Assembly (NCBI RefSeq): GCF_047495875.1
Contig: NC_092459.1
Coordinates: 9,056,965 to 9,120,964 of the forward strand
DNA: 64,000 bases
Origin: Pithys albifrons albifrons
Lineage: Eukaryota; Chordata; Aves; Passeriformes; Thamnophilidae
Reading direction: 5' to 3'
The position numbers and the translations under genes were made by a program. Of this stretch, positions 12,501-22,500 are shown piece after piece. The notes under the pieces are model-generated. The model searched no databases. It was not told the origin of the DNA and was given only the letters and a program-made list of their open reading frames with translations. Every line of letters begins with the position of its first letter. Position 1 is the stretch's first letter.

Positions 12501-12995
12501 TGTGGAAAGCAGACCCTACAACCAAGTTGGTTATAGAGAAGTAGGTTTATTTCAGCGCTGGGTGCACGGGGACAGCTCCTCCAAAGACATGCCCACCTTT
12601 GCCCACTAACACACAGGCTTATATGCAGTTAAATATGCATATCCATTACTTTTAACATACATATGCATTGTTTTCTTAGAAAAGGCGGGCTTTATTCTAA
12701 TTAGTTCCGAGAAGTAATTCCCATTTGCTCCTGTCGGCGCTTGCGCTTTGTTTCCTGGTGGTCCCGGGCGGGGGTCTCAGGGATGAAGACAGGGTGTCTT
12801 CCTCATGCTGTTCTTTTTACCTACGCTCGAAAAGTGACTAAAACCGGTTTTGTTGGCAGGTTTTTGTGCAATTATCCTCTTCCTTCAGTACATCTCCTGC
12901 TTATCTCAGTCCCATGAGGTTTCTGGTCCTTTTTCGGTTGCTGCAAAGACCCTCAAGGTCAGTTTTTATCCAGAAATTGTCCTGGCTTTCTCTTA
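12501..12995 (-). mobile_element. Probable ERV LTR, minus orientation
   Basis: Begins TGTGGAAAGCAGACCC and contains TAGGTTTATTTCAGCGCTGG and a GC-rich block around 12,760. Both features fit avian ERVL-type LTRs read in reverse. The right boundary is not defined and I see no clear target duplication. Confidence 0.5.
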
Positions 12996-12999
12996 ATGA

Positions 13000-13689
13000 G
13001 CACAAGCTTCCCTTTTTTTTTGTTTAAATCATCTCTACAAATTGCCAAGCATATTAACTATTAAAGGTAAGTATCAAACAGTATGATAGAATCCTCTAAT
13101 CAGTATTTTGTAAAATATTTAATCTGCATTCTTTATACAAACAGCTCAACTACTTTTAATACAAATGATTTTCATTCGTCACAAGCCTCCAGCCTGCTCA
13201 GAGATGGCAACTTTCAGAGAAAGGAGACTGAACTTGATTTATTTTCATACACTTAGAATTCTATCACTGAAAATCATTAACAGTAAACTAAAAAAAAAAC
13301 AAACGAAAAAAACACCTCAATTTCTCATTAGGTCAGAATGTGCTCAAATTATATAGCTCCTATAACTTATAAACTGTCTTTTAAGACTATATTCTGCTCT
13401 ACGAAGTTTTTTACACAGCCAACTACTTACAGGAAACATTTAATGCTGAAATTTAATTCATACAGAGATACTTTCACACATTATCAAGGTAACTGGCAAA
13501 GATAGCCAAGCATATGGTATATGTCTGACCCTGAGGCCTTTAAAAAGGAGGAAAAACACGACAGAAGAAACACAAAACCCTATAAGAGGTTTTTAACAAC
13601 TCCCTCTACGCCACCCCAGCACAGCTTTTCCAACAAACCTGCGCACCTGAAGCACAGAAGCATTTACAGATTTCTCCTCAAACTGCTAC
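13000..13689. other. Unassigned sequence left of the CpG island
   Basis: AT-rich, with no element recognised. An open frame from 13,521 runs into the CpG island and is explained by the GC-rich composition there. Confidence 0.5.
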
Positions 13690-13986
13690 GGGTATCCCCC
13701 CCGGACGAGCACAAAACCAGCGGCCGCCCGAGCGCCGAACCCTCTGACGGGCGGGAGCGGAGTTTGAAACTCCCGCCTCGCTGCGCCGGCGACACCCGCG
13801 CACCACGCCCACAGGAACAGGCGTGCCCGAGCATAGTGCGGAGGTGCAGCCTCCGTGCAGCCTTGGCGGGGCCGGGCAGCGCCTCAGCCCCGGAAGGAGC
13901 CCCGTAGGCTCGGTCTGTGCCGCCCGGGCGGGGCGAGCGGAGCCCCCGCGGCTGCTCCGGGACAGCGGCGGCTCCGCCCCCCCCGA

Positions 13987-13995
13987 AAATGGCGG
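13987..13995 (+). promoter_or_regulatory. YY1-like motif
   Basis: AAATGGCGG in the CpG island, in the SMC6 direction. Confidence 0.45.
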
Positions 13996-14036
13996 GCGGG
14001 CGCCCGCACGGAAACGGCCCCCACCGGCCCCGCAGC

Positions 14037-14046
14037 GCGCACGCGC
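14037..14046. promoter_or_regulatory. NRF1-like motif
   Basis: GCGCACGCGC, a close match to the palindromic NRF1 consensus, inside the CpG island. Confidence 0.5.
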
Positions 14047-14428
14047 CGCTCCTGCCGCGGCTCTTCCGCCTGTCCCGGCCCGGCCCGGCCCGGCCAGTCC
14101 CGCCCCGCAGGCCCCGGAGCTGCCCCGGGTAACGGCCCCGCCTGCGCGGCGCGAGCGGCCGAGGGGAGGCGGGAGCGGAGCCAGGGGCGGAGCGGAGCGG
14201 TCGACCCGTGCGGGGCGAGGGTCCTGGTGGGTGCTGTCCCGGCGTACTTCCCACCTCTGCACCGGTGGAAAGGAGGTAGGGGGGTAGAGCAGCCACAGCG
14301 AAGCGGCGGCGGCTGCTTCTCGCTCGTCCCGCTGCCCCCGGCACGGCGCCAGGGCGAGTGTCGCAGGTTTGGGGTCAGAGCTGCCGCTTGTCACCAGCTG
14401 CCCAGCGCGGCCGCCCTACCGGCCCTGA

Positions 14429-14860
14429 GGGCTCCCATCGGGTGTGCGGGCACCCTCCTGGCTCTGCGGGCTCCCATCGGGTGTGCGGGCACCCTCCTGG
14501 CTCTAAGGGCTCCCATCGGGTGTGCGGGCACCCTCCTGGCTCTAAGGGCTCCCATCGGGTGTGCGGGCACCCTCCTGGCTCTAAGGGCTCCCATCGGGTG
14601 TGCGGGCACCCTCCTGGCTCTAAGGGCTCCCATCGGGTGTGCGGGCACCCTCCTGGCTCTGCGGGCTCCCATCGGGTGTGCGGGCACCCTCCTGGCTCTG
14701 AGGGCTCCCATCGGGTGTGCGGGCACCCTCCTGGCTCTGAGGGCTCCCATCGGGTGTGACGGCTCCTCCCGACTCTGAGGGCGTTCCTCCCGGGTGTGAC
14801 GGCTCCCCGTGGCTCTGAGGGCTCCTCCTGGCTCTGAGGTCCCCCCCGGGTGCCCGCCTG
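14429..14860. repeat. 39-bp GC-rich minisatellite
   Basis: The phrase GCTCCCATCGGGTGTG recurs at 14,431, 14,470, 14,509, 14,548, 14,587, 14,626, 14,665, 14,704 and 14,743, exactly 39 bp apart: eight full units plus a partial one, then degenerate units to about 14,860. Units differ mainly in a GCG, TAA or GAG triplet. Because 39 is a multiple of three, every frame keeps its phase through the array (one plus frame repeats ALRAPIGCAGTLL), which creates long but probably non-coding open frames on both strands. Confidence 0.97.
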
Positions 14861-15019
14861 TCTCGTTGGGAAACGGGTGAGGAGCAGGAGTGGCGGCCGC
14901 CCGGGTGTTCCAGCCGCCAAGGAACCCGTGTCCCTTCCCTGAGGTGGAGGCTCCTTCGAGGTCGTGCGGTGTTGGGGAAAACATCGTGGGCTTGGGGGAT
15001 TTCTGTCCCGTCTTTGCTT

Positions 15020-15515
15020 TTGACGCCCCGCAGAGGGGACTGAGCTGCTGCTGTGCCTCAGTGCCGTTCTGGGCTCCTCAGTACAAGAGACACAGAACTT
15101 CTGGAGGGGGTCCAGTGCAGGGCAGCGAGGATGACTGGGGGCCTGGAACGTCTCTCTTACAAGGAAAGGCTGGGGGTCTGCGCCTATTCTCGTCCTCTAG
15201 AAGAGACGACTGAGAGGGGACCGAATCAATGTATATAAATATCTATGGAAAGGTGGTGTCAAGAGCATGAAGCCAGTCTCTTCCTAGTGGTGCCAAGCAG
15301 TAGAACAAGTGGCAATGGGCAGAAACTGATGCACAGAAGTTTGCTCTTAATTGTAGGAGTGAGCTGGAACAGGTTGCCCAGAGAGATTGTAGAGTCTCCC
15401 TTGCACAATCCTGTGCAAAGTGTTCTAGGATGACCCTGCTTAAGCCATGAAATTGGACTAGATAGGCCACTTGTGGTCCCTTCCACCTTACCCCTTCTGT
15501 GACTCTGTGGGTCAG
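15020..15515 (+). mobile_element. CR1 LINE, 3' fragment
   Basis: CR1 3' region: GGGGGTCCAGTGCAGGGC, then CTTACAAGGAAAGGCTGGG, then AACAGGTTGCCCAGAGAG, then GGACTAGATAGGCCACTTG and CCCTTCCACCTTA, ending CTGTGACTCTGTGG. It sits between the minisatellite and SMC6 coding exon 1. Confidence 0.85.
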
Positions 15516-17540
15516 GCAGTGCTTTTCTGGTGTCCAGATTGGGATGGTGTAGAGGCTTCTTATCCACCAGCTGCTACTGTGGTAGGACAGGAGTCATGAA
15601 TGTCAGAGACGTGTAGTCTGAGGTGGGACATCTGGCTTGGACCGTCCCAAAAATATACAGCACCCCACTGCTGTTAATGATTCTGGGCTTCTGACTTCAG
15701 CCCTCTGAAACATCTGCCTTTAAGTTCAACAGATAGTATTGTACTTCATAATTATTAACTGCTAGAGTTAATTGGTAATTAATTTATCATTATCTTTGTG
15801 ATTGTTAAACAAATGTATTGTGCTATACATCAACCAAAGAGTACATATACTTTCTTCCTCTTCTCCCAGTCTTTGCTTCCTCCCATATCTTGTGGTCACC
15901 CCACTATAGGTCTACTCTTGATGTCTTTGCTCTACGTGTATTTTGCCAGCTCTCATTATATGTATAACAATTACTTGTAATGATTTTTAGTAATCCTTTC
16001 TTTTTGGATCTGTCTTGGCCTTGTTTGTTCCCAGCTGTAGGTCCAGTTTTTCTTCCCAACTGTATGCCTGTACATTCCATGATAGTAAAGTTAATTTTCT
16101 CTATTAAATCAGTACTTTTGATTTGCCTTCCTGAATAACTGGTCAATTCTTTTTTGAATTGTAATGTTTCTGACTGTCATCACAAGTTTCCATTAACAGA
16201 CCTTACATTATATTATAATAGAAACATGAATTCAGCTTTTAAATATGATGCCTGGTTCATTGGAAACACTTTCTGATATCCTTTGTCAATAGTGTCCGTT
16301 GTTGGCTTCTCATTATTCTATTACATGACTTAAAATGGACTGATGTACATTTTTGCTAGTTTGTTTCCAAGGTAGTATTGCACACTTTAATAACCTTCAG
16401 ATATGTTGGATCAGCTGCTTTTCCTTTGCCTTGGGCAGTTATTTCCAAACTGTTTGTTAGAGTTACGGTAAGTGGTGCTGAGACTGAAAGCAACTATTTT
16501 TTCAACTAAAAACTTCATTGGTGGTATCTTGGTGCAAGAGTTTGGGAGTAGTTAATGTAAAAAAATGAACCTTTTCTGTCAAAAATATCAAGATGACGTG
16601 AAGATAAAATTCAAAGGTGTGTGTCATTTTCTATGGTTTTATGTCTTCCTTTGTCTTTTAAAGACAAGGTTTGTTTCCTGTAAAATCTTAGTGGATTCCT
16701 TCTTGGTGCAGTCGTCACTTTCCTCATTTCTTTAGGCTTCTTTGTACTCCATGAAAGTGCTACATCCACTGATATATGTCGTCATTTCTGAGGCTACTTT
16801 TTGGTTGCAGTTCCAGTTGTTTTGTTTTCACTAAACAATTGTGTGGTGCAGACTATTCTGTCTTTTGCCATCGTCATAGTTAGACTATGTGAGTGAGTTT
16901 TCTTGGTTTTTTTTGTTCTATTTTCCACTCTCATACTTTTTTTCCTTAAATGTTTAAATAATTTAGCAATCGAACTCATAGCCCTGATCTTTAGCTTGGA
17001 TGTTATTAATTGCAACATTTAAAGCTTGTGGTTTTTTCCCTCCTTTCTAGAGAAAGATTTCAATGGAACACCAGGCTGACTGAATGTTTGTCTTCATAGT
17101 CGGGTGACAGATACATGCCAAGAGCACAGGAGTGACTGCTTCCTGGTCTGAGTAATTTGTGAATGGAACTATGTTTCTGTAGTAAACCAAAAGCAGCATA
17201 GCAAAGGTATGTAAAAATGGTGAAGTGTATTTGTTCCTTGATTTGTATGTGTATGGTAATCTGCATAACATTAAATAGATATGACAATTTAGCTGTAAAT
17301 ACTATCTCATGAAATTATTATTATTAGTCATGATTAGTAGTGGTAGTAATACAAAGTAGCAAATTTTAATGTTTGTTGGGTTTCTTATAATAGGTGTTCT
17401 AGTCTGTGATGCTTGATGGCATGAGCTGTCCAACCTCCTGTCAGCTGAACTCAAGCAATAGTTTGACCAGAACATTAAGCTAACACGAATAAACTGCTTA
17501 AAGAACAGGTTGAATTTCATGAAGGTGTAGTAGTACCCTG
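15516..17540. other. SMC6 5' UTR intron, nothing recognised
   Basis: AT-rich sequence with no element I can assign. Short open frames here lack any domain. Confidence 0.5.
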
Positions 17541-17860
17541 TTCCATACCTCAGCCCCTTGGAGCCTCCTTGGACCTTCCTGGAGCAGCTGTCAGTCACTG
17601 GTCACTGGGAGCACTTCCCCACACCACCCCCTGGCGCCCCTGACCCTGACCCAGAGTGGCTGGCACACTGGCAGCACTGCCCACACCAAACCCCAGAGAC
17701 TGAGAGTGGCCAGTGGGCCAGGAGTCCTGCCGGGGGCAGTGGCCACAAGGGGCCAGAGCAGATAAAACCATGCAGCCATCACATGGTCACAGCCCTGCCA
17801 TCTCCTGGACTCCTGGTAGCTGGATCTGGGGTGGTAGCTATAATTTTATGTCTTCTATTC
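17541..17860. other. GC-rich unclassified block with an open frame
   Basis: A GC-rich island in an AT-rich intron. A plus-strand frame (17,558-17,875) starts only at TTG, is rich in Pro, His and Trp, and ends in a hydrophobic stretch (GLLVAGSGVVAIILCLLFLI). There is no splice or start context for a gene. It may be a worn repeat. Confidence 0.3.
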
Positions 17861-18096
17861 TTGATATTTGAGTAACTTAAAGCTAGGTAGGTTGGATTTT
17901 GCTAAGGTTGTGTGGGTTAGCATGTGCAGTCAATGGTTTGTGGAATGCTCTGTTTTGGTTGAATGTTGCCCTTTATACCTTTGCCAAGTTTCCATATTTT
18001 CTAAAGTTTGCAAGTAAAAGTGACTCCCGAAAAACTTGTGCAGTGTCTTCTCCTGTGCTGTACTAGACAAATTTACCTTTAGTAGGTAGTGAATCC

Positions 18097-18835
18097 GTTT
18101 GCTTGGGTAAAACACTGACCATCTGTTAAATCATTTGACTCGGGTAAAACTTGGACCATCTATCTGCAAGGTCGTGCTGTGAGCACAGGCTGGCCTGCAG
18201 GCAGAGCTGCTGCAAAAAGTTGAGATCTTTGCAAACCTCCGAGGTCCAGGGACTATGCTGGACTTGCTACAAGCGTTGCGGGAATCCCAGCTTGCACTGA
18301 ACTCATTGCACCACACTGAACGGAGCTAAGCTCTCTGCACTGAAGCTGTCTGCACACTTGAGCCACCTGCGTGTAGACGTGGGCCAAGCTACTGTTGCTG
18401 GAGTCTTGAACCCCTGGAGAGTTACTAACAGAAAGTTGTTACACTTTCCCGCCTTACCAGAGCCAGCCTGCCTGGATACCGGAAGTTTAACCAATCGGTA
18501 TCGTGGAAAGGTCTGCCCGGAGCTGAGCTGGCCAGTAAGCACCCCCAGAGGGTATTTAAGAGAGCACGCAGAGATGGCCAGGGGCACTCCAGTGTAAGCC
18601 CAGCGTCCTGTGCTGACTGCTGGCCCCACTCCTCACTGACCCGCGTGCCTCCATCCTGCTGGTCCTGCCTTCCTGCACCCCACCTGCCTGTGTCTCCTTT
18701 TTGCCTTGATCCGTTCCTGCTTTTCCTCAGTTGCTGACAACTGCTTTGGCTGAGGAGCCTGTGTGCTGCTCCTCTCCTGCCACTGGCTGCCGATGCCTCG
18801 CCTGACAGCCTGCAGACACCGTGTTATTTATTGAT
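18097..18835 (+). promoter_or_regulatory. Promoter-like GC-rich block, possible LTR, upstream of SMC6 coding exon 1
   Basis: A moderately GC-rich block with a CCAAT box (AACCAATCGG, near 18,490) about 60 bp before a TATA-like GGTATTTAAGAG (near 18,550), followed by a C/T-rich stretch to about 18,720. This is the layout of an LTR U3-R promoter. The left end carries an imperfect tandem duplication of about 37 bp (GGGTAAAAC at 18,104 and 18,141). I cannot assign a repeat family, and no AATAAA is seen. It could serve as an alternative SMC6 promoter. Confidence 0.35.
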
Positions 18836-19464
18836 TTGTAGAGGAAATTTACATGTATGTCCTCTGCATGGAGAAAATTGTTATCCTTCCTTAGAATAAC
18901 AGCATTTTGTTTACTGTGATGGCATTACACTGCCTGATGTGTAAGAAACAGCACAAGAGTAATGCTTTGAGTCTAAATTTTCTTTTACTCTACTTCTTTG
19001 TGTTCTACATGTTACTTTTCTGTGCTTTTGTCAACCACAATTAATACAGTTTCTTTTTGGATGGGCAGCTCACTTTATTCATACCTGTATTGATGCTGCT
19101 GATCACACTATGTTACGTACTTTTTACTACCTGATCTTCAACTCCATTGCTAACCAGAAACAATTATAGCAAATAATCCAGTCTAATGTACCAAGGAAAA
19201 CATAATTAAGGTTGATTTAACTATTAATCAACAAATTCAGCTTGATTAGAATTATGAAGCTGTGTTTCTTTTGTTCTTATGCAACAACTTCATAGTAAGC
19301 TTAAATTACCCAGATTTCAGTTCTGAAAAAAATATTTGTTGCAATGTTTGCTATAATCTTAATATTTATCAAAGTAAATAATTTGGTATGTCTGTTATCA
19401 CCTGTGGGTGTGTTTTTATCTAGAAGACTGAAACCTGCAATATTTCATTAATTTTTTAGTACTC

Positions 19465-19599
19465 ATGAGTAAGAGAAAAGAAGAAAGTATTCCGAAGCCT
19501 GGATCCCAAAAAAGGCCAAGACAAGAACACACAAATGTATATAGTGATGAAGAAGAAAATTTTGAGTCATCAGCTGATAGTGGTGCCTCTTCACAGTTG
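19465..19599 (+). CDS. SMC6: SMC6 coding exon 1 (residues 1-45)
   Basis: Acceptor TTTTTTAG at 19,459, then five UTR bases and the ATG. Encodes a basic, NLS-like start ([17 protein letters not shown]) and then an acidic Ser-rich stretch. Donor CAGTTG|GTAAGT, phase 0. Confidence 0.95.
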
Positions 19600-22500
19600 G
19601 TAAGTTGCTTAAAAAGTCGTAAAGACAGAAGAAAAGGTTGTGCTTGTTGAAATAAATGTCTTGGATGTAGGCTTCAATAGAACAAATATAAAAGAAACTA
19701 GAGGTACTGTCTGATGAGGACTTTTGTATGAGTCCAGTTGATTCTTATTTGAGGTCATCTGGTTGTCACAATTGATCATAAAATAATAATATTCTGGTTG
19801 TACAGAATGAATACTACTGAAATCAAGTAATCAAATAATGGAATGTTGATGGAACCATGGTATGTTTTATGTTTGTAGTAACAGCATAGAAAATATTTAG
19901 AAAGCAAATTATTTACTAAAAGAAGCACAAAATATTTGTTTGTTTTGCATAGCTGACACTTTCAAATGTGTAAAAAAAATTTAGTGTTTGAAATGCAAAT
20001 TTTGATGGAAATGAAACTTGAAAACAGGAATATTTTTTCCTGCTTTTCTGTTAATAGTTGAATTCTAATTTGATGAAGGATTTTTGATAAATAATTTCCG
20101 AGATTGAAAATACTGTTTTGTGAATTATACTGTCATGTATATTTAGACTGGACATTAGGCAACATTTCAGACACTGGACCAGACTTCTGTGGTGGGTTGG
20201 CCCTGGCTAGACACGAGGTGTGCACCAAAGCTGCTCTCCTCACCCATACAGGGGAGAGAAAATACAGCAAAGGGCTCATGGTTGAGATAAGGGCAGGGAG
20301 AGATCGTAAAAGACATTCCATTTGGGGAAATTAACTGAATTTATTAACAATCAAATCAGGCAGGATTTGAGAGATAATGAGAAACAAACCCAAATCTTAA
20401 AACACCTTCCCTCCACCCCTCCCTTTTTTCTGGGCTCAGCTTTACTCCCGATTTTCTATCCCTCCTCTCCCCAGGCAGCACAGGGGGATGGAGGAATGGG
20501 GGCCGTGGTCAGTTCTTCACACATTGTCTCAGCTGCTCCTTTCTCCTCAGGAGAGGACCCCTCTGACTTTTTCCCCTGCGCCAGCATGGATCCCTTCCAT
20601 AGGATGCAGTCCTTCAGGAACAGGCTGATCCAGCATGGGTCCCTCTGCTGGGTCACAAGTCCTGCCAGCAAACTTGCTCCAGTCTGGGCTCCTCTCCCCA
20701 TAGGGCTGCAGATCCTGCCAGGAGCCTGCTCTCCAGCGTAGGCTTCCCAGTTACCTTTGGGAATCCACCTGCTCCAGCATGGTGTCTGCAGGGCTGTTTC
20801 TGTCATATCTTCTTACTTCTCTGGCTAAAATTGTTGCAAATGCAGTTTCTCGTTCTTGACTCTTACCTCAGAGGTGCTACCGCCGTGGCTGATGGGCCCA
20901 GCCTTGGCCAGCAAACGGGTCCAGCTGGCTGGCATTGGCTCTGTTGGACATGGGGAATCCCATGTAGCCCTGTAGCCTCCTGCCCCCTGCTACGAAATCC
21001 TGCTATCCAAACCCAGTACAGATTCCTAGAGGAGTGGTCAGTGCTGCAAGTCTGCCAGTATTTCAGAGGTATTTGGACAATGCCCTAAATAGCATTTGTT
21101 AACTTGGTCAGCCAACTCTGTAGGATCTGTCATCTTACGTTGTATTAATTATAAGCTAGTAATGGGTAGAATTGGAAGTTAGTATGAGTAAGCAGTCAGC
21201 TTTGGTAACTATTTTCATTATGCTTATAATATATAAACTGTATCTCATTAAAATGCATATGTAACTCTAGTTTTCCTTGTTCATTCTTTAGTCTGCCAGT
21301 GAAGTTGGGATAATTGAAAGTATCCAGCTGAAGAACTTCATGTGCCATTCAAACCTGGGGCCTTTTCAGTTTGGATCAAATATCAATTTCATTGTTGGAA
21401 GCAATGGAAGTAAGTATTAATTGCACATTATCTTTGTCAAAGAACACTTTTGTTAATAATTTAGAAGACTTAATTTTTATTTGAAAAGGAATTGTTTCCC
21501 ATCCTGTAGGCATGGACAAGAATTCGCTTTTCAACTTGGGAGCCACATATCTATCCCAGTAGTTCAAGGCTGATGAAAGAGTTAGGTCTTAAATTTGGAT
21601 ATTTTTGCAGAATATAATGTGAATATAAATATTTTCATAGCTAAATAATACGTAGATTTATATTTGAACTAAATGTACTTGTATGTTTATTATTAAATAC
21701 ACAGTAATTTTCCAAGTGCCTGCAGGCAAGGCCCTTTGCTGGAATTGGAGGAGCCTCAGAGATTGTACTGGAGGGGTTGGAGTAGCTGCTAATAGTTGCT
21801 CAGTGTAAACAAGGTGTGAAACACATTCAGTCATATCCTACTTCCTGATGGTTTCAACTTCCCAATGATACTCAGAATTTTCATAATTTTCCAATCCTGT
21901 TGTAATTAGCCGGAGAAAAAGGCGAAGGTTCGTCCCCCGTAGGCTGACTCCGAGGAGGGAAGGTGAGAGGTGTAATGGTGAAGAGTCGCCGCTGGGTGGC
22001 CCCAGAGGCCCAGGCATGAAGGTGGTACTGAGTGAATGGACCAGGCGAGGCCAACAACCAGCAGCTCTGCTGTGTCAGATAGGCCAGTATTACAAAGCAC
22101 TGCAAAATGATAACCTTAGCCCAGGCCCCAAAGGAGATAAACACCAAAACGGAAAACACATCCTGCAGGGAAGGTGTTGCATAACACAGCTCTTGAGAAC
22201 TGACTCAGTGACTCAGAGAGCAAATAAAAAAACGTGACCAGCAACTACTAAGCTGAATTCTAATGGATGCTTATATTTATTTTAACACACTCTGGTCATA
22301 CCTAGCATTATCTAAACCCCTTGAACCCCAGAATGGGCACCACAAAGGACTGTTGTTATTTAATCCCAGTTGGGAACTAAACACCATGCAGCTGCTTGCT
22401 CATTCCCCCATGTTCCCCAGTGGGATGGGGAGGAGACTCTCAAAAAGATCAAACCTATGATTTGAGATCAGGACAGTTTAATGATTGAAATAAAATAAAA

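Larger units (their letters stand above)
13690..14440. promoter_or_regulatory. CpG-island bidirectional promoter of GEN1 (left) and SMC6 (right)
   Basis: A sharp change from AT-rich flanks to very GC- and CpG-rich DNA between the divergent GEN1 and SMC6 coding starts. It contains a YY1-like AAATGGCGG at 13,987-13,995 (plus orientation, as often seen just downstream of a start site), an NRF1-like GCGCACGCGC at 14,037-14,046 and GC boxes near 14,130 and 14,180. No TATA box is seen. That both genes start here is an inference from their head-to-head arrangement; non-coding first exons cannot be delimited from sequence alone. Confidence 0.8.

Noticed and set aside
13664..14394. Minus-strand open frames of 226 and 238 codons in the CpG island
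   Set aside because: Arg/Gly/Pro/Ala-rich translations in overlapping frames reflect GC-rich composition with few stop codons. No homology or start context.
13855..14778. Plus-strand 307-codon frame ending in nine near-identical 13-residue repeats
   Set aside because: The repeats are the minisatellite read in one frame; two other frames on the opposite strand are equally open, which argues against coding.
14375..14984. Minus-strand frames of 181 and 197 codons with tandem 13-residue repeats
   Set aside because: Same cause: a 39-bp unit keeps any frame open. Not a repeat protein.
20322..20806. Plus and minus frames of 139 and 116 codons
   Set aside because: Inside the GC-rich, sub-repeated part of the solo LTR at 20,188-21,020.
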